Assembly (NCBI GenBank): GCA_028707125.1
Contig: JAQTUX010000001.1
Location: 837,950 to 901,949 of the forward strand
Length of the DNA stretch: 64,000 nt
Direction: 5' to 3'
From: Candidatus Omnitrophota bacterium
GTDB taxonomy: Bacteria > Omnitrophota > Gorgyraeia > Gygaellales > JAQTUX01
Shown: positions 43,613 through 52,164 of the stretch, one piece after another
Layout: every line of letters begins with the position of its first letter
Numbering within the stretch: position 1 is the first letter of the stretch
The notes under the pieces: generated by a model
Database searches by the model: none
The model's input: the letters and a program-made list of their open reading frames with translations, nothing else
Told to the model about the DNA's origin: nothing
Made by a program: the position numbers and the translations under genes

Positions 43613-46395
43613 TGGACTATAAATCTACTCTGAATCTTCCCAAGACAGATTTCCCCATGAAGGCCGACCTGCCTAATCGCGAGCCGCTCCTGCTGCGGAA
43701 ATGGCAGGGAGAAGATATCTATAAGCTTATCCTGCGAAAAACCGCCGCCGGGAGCAAATATATCCTTCATGACGGCCCTCCTTATGCCAACGGGAACATC
43801 CATATCGGCCACGCCCTGAATAAAACCCTCAAAGATATTATCGTAAAATACAAGGCCATGCGCGGGTTTAATTCGGCGTACGTGCCGGGATGGGACTGCC
43901 ACGGCCTGCCGGTAGAGCACCAGTTATTCAAAGAGCTCAAGATCAATAAATACCAGATCGCGCAGGTTGATTTCAGAAAAAAGGCCTATGATTATGCCCT
44001 GAAATATGTGGCTATCCAGAAAGAGGAATTCAGGCGCTTGGGGATCTTTGGCGAATGGTCTCATCCTTACCTGACGCTGGATAAGGATTATGAAGAGAGC
44101 ATAGTCGGCTCCTTTAACGCCCTGGTCAAGAAGGGATATGTTTACCGCGGCTTAAAGCCGGTGAACTGGTGTTATAGATGTGAAACCGCTCTTGCCGAAG
44201 CGGAGGTAGAATATGAAAACCATACCTCGCCGTCCATATTTGTCAAATTCAAGCTGGATGAGACCGGGGATTTCGGCAAAGAAAGTTATCTGGTCATCTG
44301 GACGACGACCCCCTGGACGCTGATCGCCAATGTGGCAGTGGCGGTCCATCCTCGGTTCGTTTATCATTACGTCAAGACCGACAAGGGAAATCTGATCATA
44401 GCCAAAGACCTCCTGCCCAACGTTTTATCGCTTTCAGGCATAGAAAAGTACGAAGTGCTTAAGGAAGTAAAAGGCAAAGACCTCGAGGGCCTGAATTACG
44501 TCCATCCTTTCGGGCTGAGAAACGGCCGTGTGGTGCTGGCGGATTATGTTTCGTCTGAAGAAGGAAGCGGTCTGGTGCATACAGCGCCCGGCCACGGCAA
44601 CGAAGATTATTTTACCGGCATCAAATATAAATTGGATATAGTCATGCCGGTTGACAGCAAAGGGAATTTTGATGCCGGCGCCGGAGAGTTCAAGGGGTTG
44701 AGCGTCCATGACGCGAACAAGCCCATATTAGAGAAGCTGCAAGGTTTGGGCGCCCTGCTTTGGTCAGGGCAGATCCAGCATTCCTATCCGCATTGCTGGC
44801 GCTGTAAGAATCCCGTGATCTTCAGGGCGACCCGGCAGTGGTTTTTAAATATTGATTTCCGGGAAGAAGGCGCTAAGGATACCTTGCGGCAGCGGCTCCT
44901 GGAAACGATAAAGAGAGATATCGTATGGATCCCGGGGTCAGGCAAGGAGAGGATCTCCGGCATGGTAGAATTGCGCCCGGACTGGTGCCTGTCCCGACAG
45001 AGATATTGGGGCGTACCCATTCCAGCGCTGGCGTGTAATAGCTGCAAAGAAGAATTTTTAGAGCCGGCGGTAATTGAAAAATTCGCCAAATTTACAAAAG
45101 AAGAAGGAAGCGATTGCTGGTTTCAGAGAGACGTAAAGGACTTTTTACCGGCAGGCCTGAAATGCCCGCGCTGCGGCAAGGCGGATTTTTCTAAAGGCAG
45201 CGATATATTGGACGTCTGGTTTGATTCGGGGGTCAGCCATCAGGCAGTGCTGAACAAGCGCGAAGAATTAGGCGGCAGCCCCGCTGAATTATACCTGGAA
45301 GGGTCTGACCAGCATCGCGGATGGTTCCAGTCATCCTTGATCCCGTCCATGTGCATTGATGGCCATCCGCCGTTTAAGGCGGTGCTGACGCACGGCTTTG
45401 TGGTTGACGGCGAAGGAAAGAAGATGTCAAAGTCGCAGGGCAACGTTATAGCGCCTCAGGATATCATCAAGAATTACGGGGCGGACATCCTGCGGCTGTG
45501 GGTGGCGTCCAGCGATTATAACGAAGATATCCGTATTTCAAAAGAGATATTGACCCGCCTTTCAGAAGGGTATCGTAAGATCAGGAATACGGTGAGGTTT
45601 ATATTGAGCAACATCTATGATTTTAACCCCGATACGGATAAGGCCGGCGAAGATGATTTAAAAAATATCGACCGGTGGATATTACGGGAAGCGAATGTTT
45701 TATTACAGAACGCGGAGAAAGCGTATGATTCTTTTGTTTTTCATCAGGCTTATAAATTGATCTATGATTTTTGTAATCAAGACCTTTCTATGGGCTATCT
45801 GGATATGGTAAAGGGGAGGCTTTACACGACATATCCCCCTGATTCAAAAGAGAGGAGAGCGGCGCAGACGGCGATCTATGAACTATTAAGCATTTTAGTA
45901 AGGTTAATGGCGCCGATACTGGCATTTACCGCGGAAGAGATCTGGGAGAATATGCCCAAGGAGAAAAAAGATGTTTCAGCGGTCAGCGTGCATGCTTTAG
46001 ATCTCCCCCAACCTGAAAATATTGAGATAACAAAAGAAATGGCTGATTTTGATTCAGGCGTTATGCTGTGCAGGCCTTATGTAGCGAAGGCATTAGAGGA
46101 AAAACGCGCCGCGGGCCTCATCGGCAGTTCCTTTGACGCGAAAATTAAACTGTTGACAAATAACGAAGAAAGATATACATTTCTATCAAGTTTAGAAGGC
46201 GACCTTTGCGAGATTTTCAAGGTTTCGCAGGTAGAGGTCAAGCGGCAGGACGATCTAGATAAGGATTTTGCCGTTGAGGTTGATAAGGCGGACGGCATAA
46301 AGTGCGAACGCTGCTGGAATTATTCGCGTCCGGCGGAAACTGAAAAGGCGGGCCCGTACATCTGCGCGAGGTGCGCGAAAGCAATGGGAGGATAA
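43612..46395 (+). CDS. ileS: Isoleucyl-tRNA synthetase
   Basis: IleS charges tRNA-Ile. The product is 927 aa from ATG 43612 (one base shared with the mtaP stop); the frame is open further upstream but that part is mtaP in another frame. The class I HIGH motif reads GNIHIGHALNK, KMSKS reads KKMSKSQGN, and the editing CP1 domain has TTTPWTLIAN and GTGLVHTAPGHG-type sequence (EGSGLVHTAPGHG). The C-terminal zinc finger has CERCWNY and CARCAK. This is the bacterial, mupirocin-type class by architecture. Confidence 0.95.
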   Translation: MDYKSTLNLPKTDFPMKADLPNREPLLLRKWQGEDIYKLILRKTAAGSKYILHDGPPYANGNIHIGHALNKTLKDIIVKYKAMRGFNSAYVPGWDCHGLPVEHQLFKELKINKYQIAQVDFRKKAYDYALKYVAIQKEEFRRLGIFGEWSHPYLTLDKDYEESIVGSFNALVKKGYVYRGLKPVNWCYRCETALAEAEVEYENHTSPSIFVKFKLDETGDFGKESYLVIWTTTPWTLIANVAVAVHPRFVYHYVKTDKGNLIIAKDLLPNVLSLSGIEKYEVLKEVKGKDLEGLNYVHPFGLRNGRVVLADYVSSEEGSGLVHTAPGHGNEDYFTGIKYKLDIVMPVDSKGNFDAGAGEFKGLSVHDANKPILEKLQGLGALLWSGQIQHSYPHCWRCKNPVIFRATRQWFLNIDFREEGAKDTLRQRLLETIKRDIVWIPGSGKERISGMVELRPDWCLSRQRYWGVPIPALACNSCKEEFLEPAVIEKFAKFTKEEGSDCWFQRDVKDFLPAGLKCPRCGKADFSKGSDILDVWFDSGVSHQAVLNKREELGGSPAELYLEGSDQHRGWFQSSLIPSMCIDGHPPFKAVLTHGFVVDGEGKKMSKSQGNVIAPQDIIKNYGADILRLWVASSDYNEDIRISKEILTRLSEGYRKIRNTVRFILSNIYDFNPDTDKAGEDDLKNIDRWILREANVLLQNAEKAYDSFVFHQAYKLIYDFCNQDLSMGYLDMVKGRLYTTYPPDSKERRAAQTAIYELLSILVRLMAPILAFTAEEIWENMPKEKKDVSAVSVHALDLPQPENIEITKEMADFDSGVMLCRPYVAKALEEKRAAGLIGSSFDAKIKLLTNNEERYTFLSSLEGDLCEIFKVSQVEVKRQDDLDKDFAVEVDKADGIKCERCWNYSRPAETEKAGPYICARCAKAMGG

Positions 46396-46397
46396 AA

Positions 46398-46793
46398 TTG
46401 AAGAAGAGACAGACAAAGAAACTGACAAAGAAACAATTGAATGATTTCAAGAAACTGATCATAAAGAGAAAAGAAGAGATGCTTGACGACATAAGGCATA
46501 TGTCGGAAAACACGCTGAGGAAGTCCCAAAAAGATAATTCCGGGGATATCTCGGGATACACTTACCATATGGCGGATGTTGCCACGGACACCTATGACCG
46601 CGAGTTCTCAATGGGCATCGCCTCCAATGAGAGGCAGCTGCTGTATGAAGTAGATGAGGCCCTGAAAAAGATCAAAGACGGCACCTACGGTATCTGCGAG
46701 GATTGCGAGAAGATCATTCCCAAGACCCGCCTTAAGGCCATACCTTACGTAAAACTTTGCCTAAAGTGCCAGAAAGAAAGAGAAAAAAGATAA
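46398..46793 (+). CDS. TraR/DksA-family zinc finger protein
   Basis: A 131-aa helical protein with C-terminal zinc finger CEDCEKIIPKTRLKAIPYVK and LCLKC, the TraR/DksA C4 signature. Earlier in the sequence are a basic Lys-rich tail and a coiled-coil stretch. The likely start is TTG 46398: GGGAGGA at 46385-46391 is spaced six bases from it. The longer frame from 46371 would overlap ileS. In many genomes a DksA/TraR-like gene lies between ileS and lspA, as here. A role in RNA polymerase control with (p)ppGpp is by family only; the Asp tip residues of E. coli DksA were not confirmed. Confidence 0.85.
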   Translation: MKKRQTKKLTKKQLNDFKKLIIKRKEEMLDDIRHMSENTLRKSQKDNSGDISGYTYHMADVATDTYDREFSMGIASNERQLLYEVDEALKKIKDGTYGICEDCEKIIPKTRLKAIPYVKLCLKCQKEREKR

Positions 46794-47215
46794 TCCTTTT
46801 ATTATCTTTCATTTTATTACTTGACCAGGCAACGAAGTTATACTTCAGCAGCCGTTTCTCGCCAGGCGAGTCCTTACCGATAATCAAAAACATCCTGCAT
46901 TTTACGCTTGTGTTTAACACAGGCGCGGCATTCGGCATATTCAAGGACCAGGCGTCTGTATTTGTGCTGATAGGGATACTGGCGGTCTGTTTTATAATCT
47001 TTAATCTTCGGCGTGACGGCGCATCCGGGCGTTGGGCGCTGCTGCTGATCCTTGCCGGCGCCATAGGAAATCTTATAGACAGGGCGCGCCTGGGTTACGT
47101 GATCGACTTCATTGATTTCCGCGTCTGGCCCGTATTCAATATCGCCGATTCCGCCATTACCATCGGCGCTGTCTGGCTTTTCATCAGCGCATTTTTACGA
47201 AAGCAAAAAGCGTAG
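46757..47215 (+). CDS. lspA: Lipoprotein signal peptidase
   Basis: LspA cleaves signal peptides of prolipoproteins after lipidation by Lgt, encoded next. The 152-aa protein has four membrane segments, LLLDQATKLY, FNTGAAFG, GNLIDRARLGYVIDF and NIADSAITIG, which contain the two catalytic Asp. Translation starts at TTG 46757 or GTG 46766 inside the preceding gene; both are plausible. Several lipoproteins in the window (13775, 31004, 48344) are possible clients. Confidence 0.92.
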   Translation: MPKVPERKRKKIILLLSFILLLDQATKLYFSSRFSPGESLPIIKNILHFTLVFNTGAAFGIFKDQASVFVLIGILAVCFIIFNLRRDGASGRWALLLILAGAIGNLIDRARLGYVIDFIDFRVWPVFNIADSAITIGAVWLFISAFLRKQKA

Positions 47216-47221
47216 AACTTT

Positions 47222-47956
47222 ATGCACCCAGTCATTTGTACAATCGGGCCGTTCACAGTATACTCCTACGGCCTTATGGTGGTCGCCGGATTCCTGCTTG
47301 CCTTGTTCCTGGCGAAAAGGCAGGCGCCGAAATACGGCATAGACCCGCAGCTTCTATCTAATCTCTGTTTTCTGCTTCTTGTTTCGGGAGTGCTCGGCGC
47401 GCGGATATTTTATGTGGCGCTGCACTTTTCTTTGTTCAGGGACAACCCGTTTGAAATATTTTTGCTTAACAGGGGCGGCTTGAGCTGGTTCGGCGGCTTG
47501 TTTTTCGCTGCGGCAGGCAGCGTATTTTATTTGCGCAAAAAGAAGGCCGGTGTATTTTTGCACCTTGATTTCCTGGCGCCCTACATCGCTCTGGCTCAGG
47601 CAGTGGGAAGGATAGGGTGTTTCCTGAACGGCTGCTGTTTCGGTTATCCTTCCGATAATGGGGTGTATTTTCCGGTTCATGGAGCGCGGCTGGTCCCTGT
47701 CCAGCTTTATTCCGCGTTGTCGCTCTTCGTCATCTTTCTGCTGCTCAGGTCTTTTCAGGGGCGTATGCTCAAGCGCGGCTCTCTATTTTCCCTGTATCTG
47801 TTGTTCGCTTCCGCCGAAAGATTTCTTAGCGAATTTCTAAGAGCGGAGGAGCGCCTGTTTTTCGCTGGCCTCAGCATATTCCAGTGGATATGCGCAGGCA
47901 TATTTCTGGCATCCCTTATCGCATTAGTCGCAATAAAACTCAATCGACAAAAATAG
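47222..47956 (+). CDS. lgt: Prolipoprotein diacylglyceryl transferase
   Basis: Lgt transfers diacylglycerol from phosphatidylglycerol (made by PgsA/PgpA, 4372-5414) to the lipobox Cys. The 244-aa membrane protein has YSYGLMVVAGFLLALFLA, RGGLSWFGGL (HGGL-type motif with Arg), and the signature GRIGCFLNGCCFG. It is short of the 280-aa average but has all core helices. A gene-free 380-base repeat region follows. Confidence 0.9.
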   Translation: MHPVICTIGPFTVYSYGLMVVAGFLLALFLAKRQAPKYGIDPQLLSNLCFLLLVSGVLGARIFYVALHFSLFRDNPFEIFLLNRGGLSWFGGLFFAAAGSVFYLRKKKAGVFLHLDFLAPYIALAQAVGRIGCFLNGCCFGYPSDNGVYFPVHGARLVPVQLYSALSLFVIFLLLRSFQGRMLKRGSLFSLYLLFASAERFLSEFLRAEERLFFAGLSIFQWICAGIFLASLIALVAIKLNRQK

Positions 47957-47958
47957 TC

Positions 47959-48031
47959 CGTCATTGCGAGCCCCGCATTTGTCTGGGCGAAGCGACCGAA
48001 GGGAGTCCCGAGCGAAGTCGAGGGGCAATCT
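47959..48031. repeat. REP-like repeat (TCATTGCGAG family)
   Basis: The sequence from CGTCATTGCGAG through GGGCGAAGCGACCGAAGG and GCGAAGTCGAGGGGCAATCT is the commonly dispersed REP family seen in many bacterial genomes. Open frames on the minus strand across it (GRFAQTNAGLAM) are typical artefacts of that repeat. Confidence 0.75.
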
Positions 48032-48044
48032 CTTTTTGCGGCTG

Positions 48045-48171
48045 GATTGTCTGTGTTTCGCGGCAGCGGGGCCTGCCGCCGAGCCACCCTATCCGTGCTC
48101 ATTTTCCATAACAGACGGGAGGACTGCGCGCGGATAGGGGACCTGTCTCGGCGTCACCCGCTGAGACAATC
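48045..48171. repeat. MITE-like element with GATTGTCT termini
   Basis: GATTGTCT (48045-48052) and AGACAATC (48164-48171) are terminal inverted repeats. Inside are a CGGCAG/CTGCCG hairpin (48061-48078) and a stem CCCTATCCG (48087-48095) with CGGATAGGG (48131-48139). Its right end, read in reverse, is GATTGTCTCAGCGGGTG, the same 17-mer that starts the repeats at 39741, 39964 and 40985. Part of its middle matches 39781-39807 (CGCG...CTCCCGTC.GTTATGG). No gene. The remaining sequence to 48270 holds a TTTCCTAT/ATAGGAAA hairpin (48211-48230). Confidence 0.75.
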
Positions 48172-48271
48172 AGAACTACTTAACCCCTCGCCCGCAATGT
48201 AACTACCCACTTTCCTATTCAGATAGGAAACAGTTTCTTATCCGTTCCGTAGAATACATCTCCTGTTATCC

Positions 48272-48300
48272 TTGTTTTGCCTGCTTCTAAGTAGTATAAT
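48272..48300 (+). promoter_or_regulatory. Promoter of the small lipoprotein gene
   Basis: TATAAT (48295-48300) is perfect; TTGTTT (48272-48277) lies 17 bases upstream as a 4-of-6 -35. The ribosome binding site ATAGGAG and the ATG (48344) are downstream. Confidence 0.6.
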
Positions 48301-48343
48301 ATGGTTCAACGTAAAATGTTAGGAGTTCAAAATAGGAGTGATA

Positions 48344-48748
48344 ATGTTTAAAAAAATATTTCTTCTGAAATTCAAAGTGGTTTTGTTATCGGTTGTATCG
48401 TTAATGGTTTTTATGTTTGTTTCAGGGTGTGCTACTATGGGTAGCGGAAGATTCATGTTGCGACAGGACTTGATAGTTAATCAGTATGATACAATAAAAG
48501 AAATCGTGATTGAGGAAGCTGCAAATAACGGCTTTAGTCATCTCGTTTCAGAAGTAAAGCCATCACAGTTTAATAATTGGAGAGGTCAATTATATTTTGC
48601 GTTAAAAACTCCGAGTGGAACCGATCAACTTTATGTTAAGCTTGGGAAAAAAGGAGACCAATTTTCTGTGTATATGTATGGTGCGGGAACAAGAGCAAAC
48701 CCCGATAGCGCCATCAAAGCTATCACTACCCGGCTTAATCAACTATAA
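48344..48748 (+). CDS. Small lipoprotein, unknown function
   Basis: A 134-aa product with a signal segment (VVLLSVVSLMVFMFV) ending in the lipobox VSGC, Cys about residue 28, followed by a polar mature part (SHLVSEVKPSQFNNWRGQ and TDQLYVKLGKKGDQ). I do not recognise the family. ATG 48344 is better supported than GTG 48338 by the ATAGGAG five bases upstream. Codon use is A+T-rich compared with the surrounding genes, and repeats lie on both sides, so it may have been acquired. It is transcribed from its own promoter. Confidence 0.6.
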   Translation: MFKKIFLLKFKVVLLSVVSLMVFMFVSGCATMGSGRFMLRQDLIVNQYDTIKEIVIEEAANNGFSHLVSEVKPSQFNNWRGQLYFALKTPSGTDQLYVKLGKKGDQFSVYMYGAGTRANPDSAIKAITTRLNQL

Positions 48749-48769
48749 AGATCTTTTAGCGCCTTGTAA

Positions 48770-48986
48770 ATGAACCTGAACGTTTTCGAGCGAATTTGAG
48801 GTTTTAGGCAAAGCAGCTCGAGCAGCGAGGGAATTCCGACCCCAAAGGGTCGGAATGCGAGGACTGTCCGAGCCCTTTTTGCTAGAGCAAAAAGGGCGAG
48901 TTCCGCAGCACCGAGCTGCGAGAGACCTTTGCCGGCCCGCCGAAGGCGGGCAAAACCGATATGAGCGAGGAAACGGTCAGGTTCAT
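48770..48986 (+). repeat. Structured repeat element, copy B
   Basis: A 217-base homologue of 37386-37613 in opposite orientation. Its ends are ATGAACCTGAACGTTT (48770-48785) and AAACGGTCAGGTTCAT (48971-48986), pairing at 15 of 16 positions although several of those positions differ from copy A. Internal stems: ATTCCGACCC/GGGTCGGAAT, GCCCTTTTGCT with AGCAAAAAGGGC, CAGC/GCTG and GCCCGCC/GGCGGGC. It ends ten bases before the rluD ATG. A long frame runs from it into rluD but is an artefact. Confidence 0.85.
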
Positions 48987-48995
48987 AGGATAGAT

Positions 48996-49916
48996 ATGGA
49001 AAACAATACACAACAATTCAGTTTCAAGGTTGATGCCGATTCCGCGGGCAAAAGGATAGATGTTTTCTGCCTGGATGCCTTGAAAGGCGAGGGCATTGAG
49101 ACATCGCGCCAGTACGTGCAGCAACTGATGAAGGAGGGCAGGGTCAAGGTGGGAGGCACTGCTCATAAGGCGCACTTTAAAGTTAAAAACGCCGATCTCG
49201 TAGAGATCAGTTACGCGGGCAAGCCGGCCAGGGAACTTATTGCCGAGGAGATACCGCTAAATATAATGTATGAAGATAAGGACGTCATTGTCATAAACAA
49301 ACCGTCAGGGCTGGTCGTGCATCCGGCTCCGGGAAATTACGAAGGCACGCTGGTCAACGCGCTTTTGTTCAGATACCCGGACGGCCTTTCGCGTATAAAT
49401 CCTTTAAGGCCGGGCATTGTGCATCGGTTGGACAAAGAGACCTCAGGAGTCATGCTTGCCGCCAGGAACGATAACGCCCATATCGCCCTTGCCAGGCAGT
49501 TCTCCAGGCATACGATCTCCAGAAAATACGTCGCTGTTGTGGGCGGTAAGGTTGAGTTTGATGAGGGGCTCATCGATCTGCCGATAGGCAGGGATAAAAA
49601 CAATTTCAGGAAAATGAAGGCGGGTTTTCTGGATAATACGCGGCCCGCGCAGACCCGTTACCGCACATTAAAAAGGACCGCCTCTTACAGTGTCCTGGAG
49701 ATCTCGCCGAAAACAGGCAGGACCCACCAGATACGCGTCCATCTGGCGCATATGGGGCATCCCGTATTGGGCGACAAAAAATACGGCAGCCATAATACGG
49801 GGATACGCCTTATGCTCCACGCGAGATATATCGGATTCAACCATCCGCGCACAGGCGAATTTTTAGAATTTGATTCAGCGCTGCCGGAAGAATTCTCGCA
49901 ATTTATTAACAAATAA
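48996..49916 (+). CDS. rluD: RluA-family 23S rRNA pseudouridine synthase (RluD-like)
   Basis: The 306-aa product has an S4 domain (about 8-75), VVINKPSGLVVHPAPGN, the catalytic motif HRLDKETSGVMLAARN, RLMLHARYIGFNHP and related RluA landmarks. RluD makes several pseudouridines in helix 69 of 23S rRNA; the name is by closeness and context (lspA/rluD order). Start is ATG 48996 directly after the structured repeat. Its likely ribosome binding site (AGGA) lies in the four bases between repeat and gene. Confidence 0.9.
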   Translation: MENNTQQFSFKVDADSAGKRIDVFCLDALKGEGIETSRQYVQQLMKEGRVKVGGTAHKAHFKVKNADLVEISYAGKPARELIAEEIPLNIMYEDKDVIVINKPSGLVVHPAPGNYEGTLVNALLFRYPDGLSRINPLRPGIVHRLDKETSGVMLAARNDNAHIALARQFSRHTISRKYVAVVGGKVEFDEGLIDLPIGRDKNNFRKMKAGFLDNTRPAQTRYRTLKRTASYSVLEISPKTGRTHQIRVHLAHMGHPVLGDKKYGSHNTGIRLMLHARYIGFNHPRTGEFLEFDSALPEEFSQFINK

Positions 49917-49917
49917 C

Positions 49918-49945
49918 TTGCTTTTTGACAGATGGATGCTATAAT
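49918..49945 (+). promoter_or_regulatory. Promoter of the coiled-coil protein gene / aroA
   Basis: TTGCTT (49918-49923) and TATAAT (49940-49945) are spaced by 16 bases, immediately after the rluD stop. A TTGACA at 49925-49930 has no -10 at good spacing. The ribosome binding site GGGAGGTG is at 49981-49988. Confidence 0.5.
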
Positions 49946-49993
49946 CCGTAATGATATAAATAAAAACGTATTCCTTGATAGGGAGGTGCGTAC

Positions 49994-50824
49994 ATGTTTT
50001 CCACCCAAAAAGGGTCGGTAGCGATCATCTCATTAATAATACTATTGATTTTGGCTTTATCCGTTGCGGGCGCTGGTGTTATGCTCTTTCAAAAAGAAAA
50101 GGGTTTAAGGGCGGCAGCCGAAGAAAAACTGCAGGATCTGGAAGTGAAATACCGGATGGCAGAAGACAACCTTGAAAAAACGAGGCAGCAGGCCGATGAT
50201 CTAAGGCAGCAGCTGGGCGTTGCCGAAGAGCAGATGGCGTCTATCAAGCAGGAACTGGATAATGAGCTGGCCAACAGGGATAGGACAATGGCTGAGATGG
50301 AACAGATCAGGCAGGAGCTGGAGAGTAATCGCCAATTAAAGGATGACCTGGACAGGCAGCTTGGAGAGGCGAGAAGCCAGATAGACGGTTTCACGCAGCA
50401 GATCAAGAATTTAGAGGATGAGAAGGCGCGCCTTCAGGAGCAGGTGAATCAGCAGCAAAGCGTTTCAGGCATAGAATTAGGCAAAATAGTGGTAGCATCT
50501 CCTACCGGAGAACCCCAGCAGCAGCCTCCTGCTGAAGGTGAGCCCGCGCCTGCCGCGGGAGACAACATGCCGCCTTCTGCCGGAGAAACCGGCAATAGCG
50601 GTAAGGTGCTGGTAGTCAACAGGGAATACAACTTCGTGGTCATAGATTTAGGCGTAGAGGATGGGATCAAGGCAGGAGAGGTCTTATCGCTTTACAGGGA
50701 CAACCGGCTTCTAGGAGATATCAAGATAGAGAAGGTACACGAATCAATGTCCGCCGCGAATATGCTTTCAGAAGGAATGAAAGACCGCGTCAAGGAAGGG
50801 GATACCGCAGTAAGAAAGCAATAA
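49994..50824 (+). CDS. Membrane-anchored coiled-coil protein, unknown function
   Basis: A 276-aa protein. It has a membrane segment at about 10-32 (IISLIILLILALSVAGAG), a long coiled coil with heptads at about 35-155 (EEKLQDLEVKYRMAEDNL and following, rich in Gln/Glu), then a Pro/Glu/Gly linker (GEPQQQPPAEGEP). The C-terminal domain (about 198-276) ends in VNREYNFVVIDLGVEDGIKA and VKEGDTAVRKQ. The last part resembles small beta domains in cell-envelope proteins such as FlgT-C or MreC-like folds, low confidence. Own promoter; aroA follows after three bases. Confidence 0.65.
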   Translation: MFSTQKGSVAIISLIILLILALSVAGAGVMLFQKEKGLRAAAEEKLQDLEVKYRMAEDNLEKTRQQADDLRQQLGVAEEQMASIKQELDNELANRDRTMAEMEQIRQELESNRQLKDDLDRQLGEARSQIDGFTQQIKNLEDEKARLQEQVNQQQSVSGIELGKIVVASPTGEPQQQPPAEGEPAPAAGDNMPPSAGETGNSGKVLVVNREYNFVVIDLGVEDGIKAGEVLSLYRDNRLLGDIKIEKVHESMSAANMLSEGMKDRVKEGDTAVRKQ

Positions 50825-50827
50825 TAG

Positions 50828-52090
50828 ATGTCTTTCACGATCAGGCCAGCCGCGTCAATTCAGGGAAGTATATTCCTGCCCGGAGACAAGTCAATTTCCC
50901 ACCGAGCCCTTATGTTCAGCGCGATTGCAAAGGGCGTAACCAGGATCTCCAATTTTTCCTTCAATTATGATTGTGCCAGGACAAAAGAGATACTCAGCCG
51001 TTTAGGTGTGAAAATACGCCTTAAGGGCAGGGCCCTTGCTGTCTATGGAAAAGGGCTTTGGGGTTTAAGCCGGCCCCGGGGCACGCTGTACGCGGGGGAG
51101 TCAGGCACGACCGCGCGCCTTATGCTGGGACTGCTTGCTGCCCAGAGGTTTGATTCTCTGCTTGACGGTTCCGGCTTTTTAAGGAAAAGGCCTATGGAGA
51201 GGGTTGTCGCGCCTTTGGAGATGATGGGCGCGAGGTTCTCCAATAGAAAGCGCCTGCCGATAAAGATCTTTGGCAGCCCGCTTTCGGGGATAAGGTACAG
51301 GATGCCTATTGCCAGCGCGCAGGTGAAATCCGCCATACTACTCGCGGGGTTATACGCTGATAAGAGGACAACGGTAGTTGAAGGGGTTAATAAGAGCCGC
51401 GACCATACCGAACGCATGCTTCGGCTATTCAAGGGCAGGGCAAAGGCGCTTAAGTCCCCTGGGAACCTGGCTATACCGGGCGATATTTCTTCTGCCGCTT
51501 TTTTTATCGCGGCAGCGGCTATATTAAAGGGCTCAAGGATGGTTATAAAAAATGTTTCAATCAATCCCACCCGTATGGGTTTTATCAGGGCGCTTAAGCG
51601 CATGGGCGCCCGCATAGATATAAAGCCGGACGCGTCCGGAAAGAAGTGGGAGCCGGCAGGAAATATAGAAGTAAGGCCGGCACAGCGCCTGAAAAGCATC
51701 GTAGTGAAAAAAAGAGAAATACCTTTCTTAATAGATGAGCTTCCGATCTTGATGGTATGCGCCTGTTTTGCCGAAGGCGCCACCGTCATACAGGGAGTGG
51801 GAGAGCTGCGGGTAAAAGAGACAGACAGGATCAGGTCCATGATATATAATCTCAGTAAGATGGGCGCGTCGGTAAAGTCGGCAGGCGATACCCTCATAAT
51901 CAAGGGCGGCGCCCGGCTTCGCGCGGCGGCCGGGCTCAAGAGTTTCACGGACCATCGCACCGCGATGAGTATGATAATAGCGGGCATATGCGCCGCGGGA
52001 GGCGCCTCTGCCATTGATGATATCAAATGCGTTAATAAGTCGTTTCCCGGGTTCCTGCCTGTTCTCAAGGGCCTGTTAACATATAACTAA
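50828..52090 (+). CDS. aroA: 3-phosphoshikimate 1-carboxyvinyltransferase (EPSP synthase)
   Basis: AroA makes EPSP in the shikimate pathway. The 420-aa product has LPGDKSISHRALMFSAIA, AGESGTTARLMLGLLA, RPMERVVAPLEMMGA, VKSAILLAGLYA, and KETDRIRSMIYNLSKMGA, which are the PEP and shikimate-3-phosphate binding landmarks. FTDHRTAMSM near the end completes the set. It is alone among aroA-pathway genes here; the mreB promoter follows within 10 bases. Confidence 0.95.
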   Translation: MSFTIRPAASIQGSIFLPGDKSISHRALMFSAIAKGVTRISNFSFNYDCARTKEILSRLGVKIRLKGRALAVYGKGLWGLSRPRGTLYAGESGTTARLMLGLLAAQRFDSLLDGSGFLRKRPMERVVAPLEMMGARFSNRKRLPIKIFGSPLSGIRYRMPIASAQVKSAILLAGLYADKRTTVVEGVNKSRDHTERMLRLFKGRAKALKSPGNLAIPGDISSAAFFIAAAAILKGSRMVIKNVSINPTRMGFIRALKRMGARIDIKPDASGKKWEPAGNIEVRPAQRLKSIVVKKREIPFLIDELPILMVCACFAEGATVIQGVGELRVKETDRIRSMIYNLSKMGASVKSAGDTLIIKGGARLRAAAGLKSFTDHRTAMSMIIAGICAAGGASAIDDIKCVNKSFPGFLPVLKGLLTYN

Positions 52091-52094
52091 TGTG

Positions 52095-52123
52095 TTGACA
52101 GGGAGTTTTACTTCTGTTATATT
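52095..52123 (+). promoter_or_regulatory. Promoter of the mreBCD-mrdA-rodA operon
   Basis: TTGACA (52095-52100) and TATATT (52118-52123), 17-base spacer, only four bases after the aroA stop and 42 before mreB. Confidence 0.85.
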
Positions 52124-52164
52124 ATGGTTTCTGAAACATAATCAATAGAAACAGGAGAAATCCC

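Noticed and set aside
48855-48995. N-terminal extension of rluD
   Set aside because: The extra codons are translated repeat sequence; the S4 domain begins at ATG 48996.
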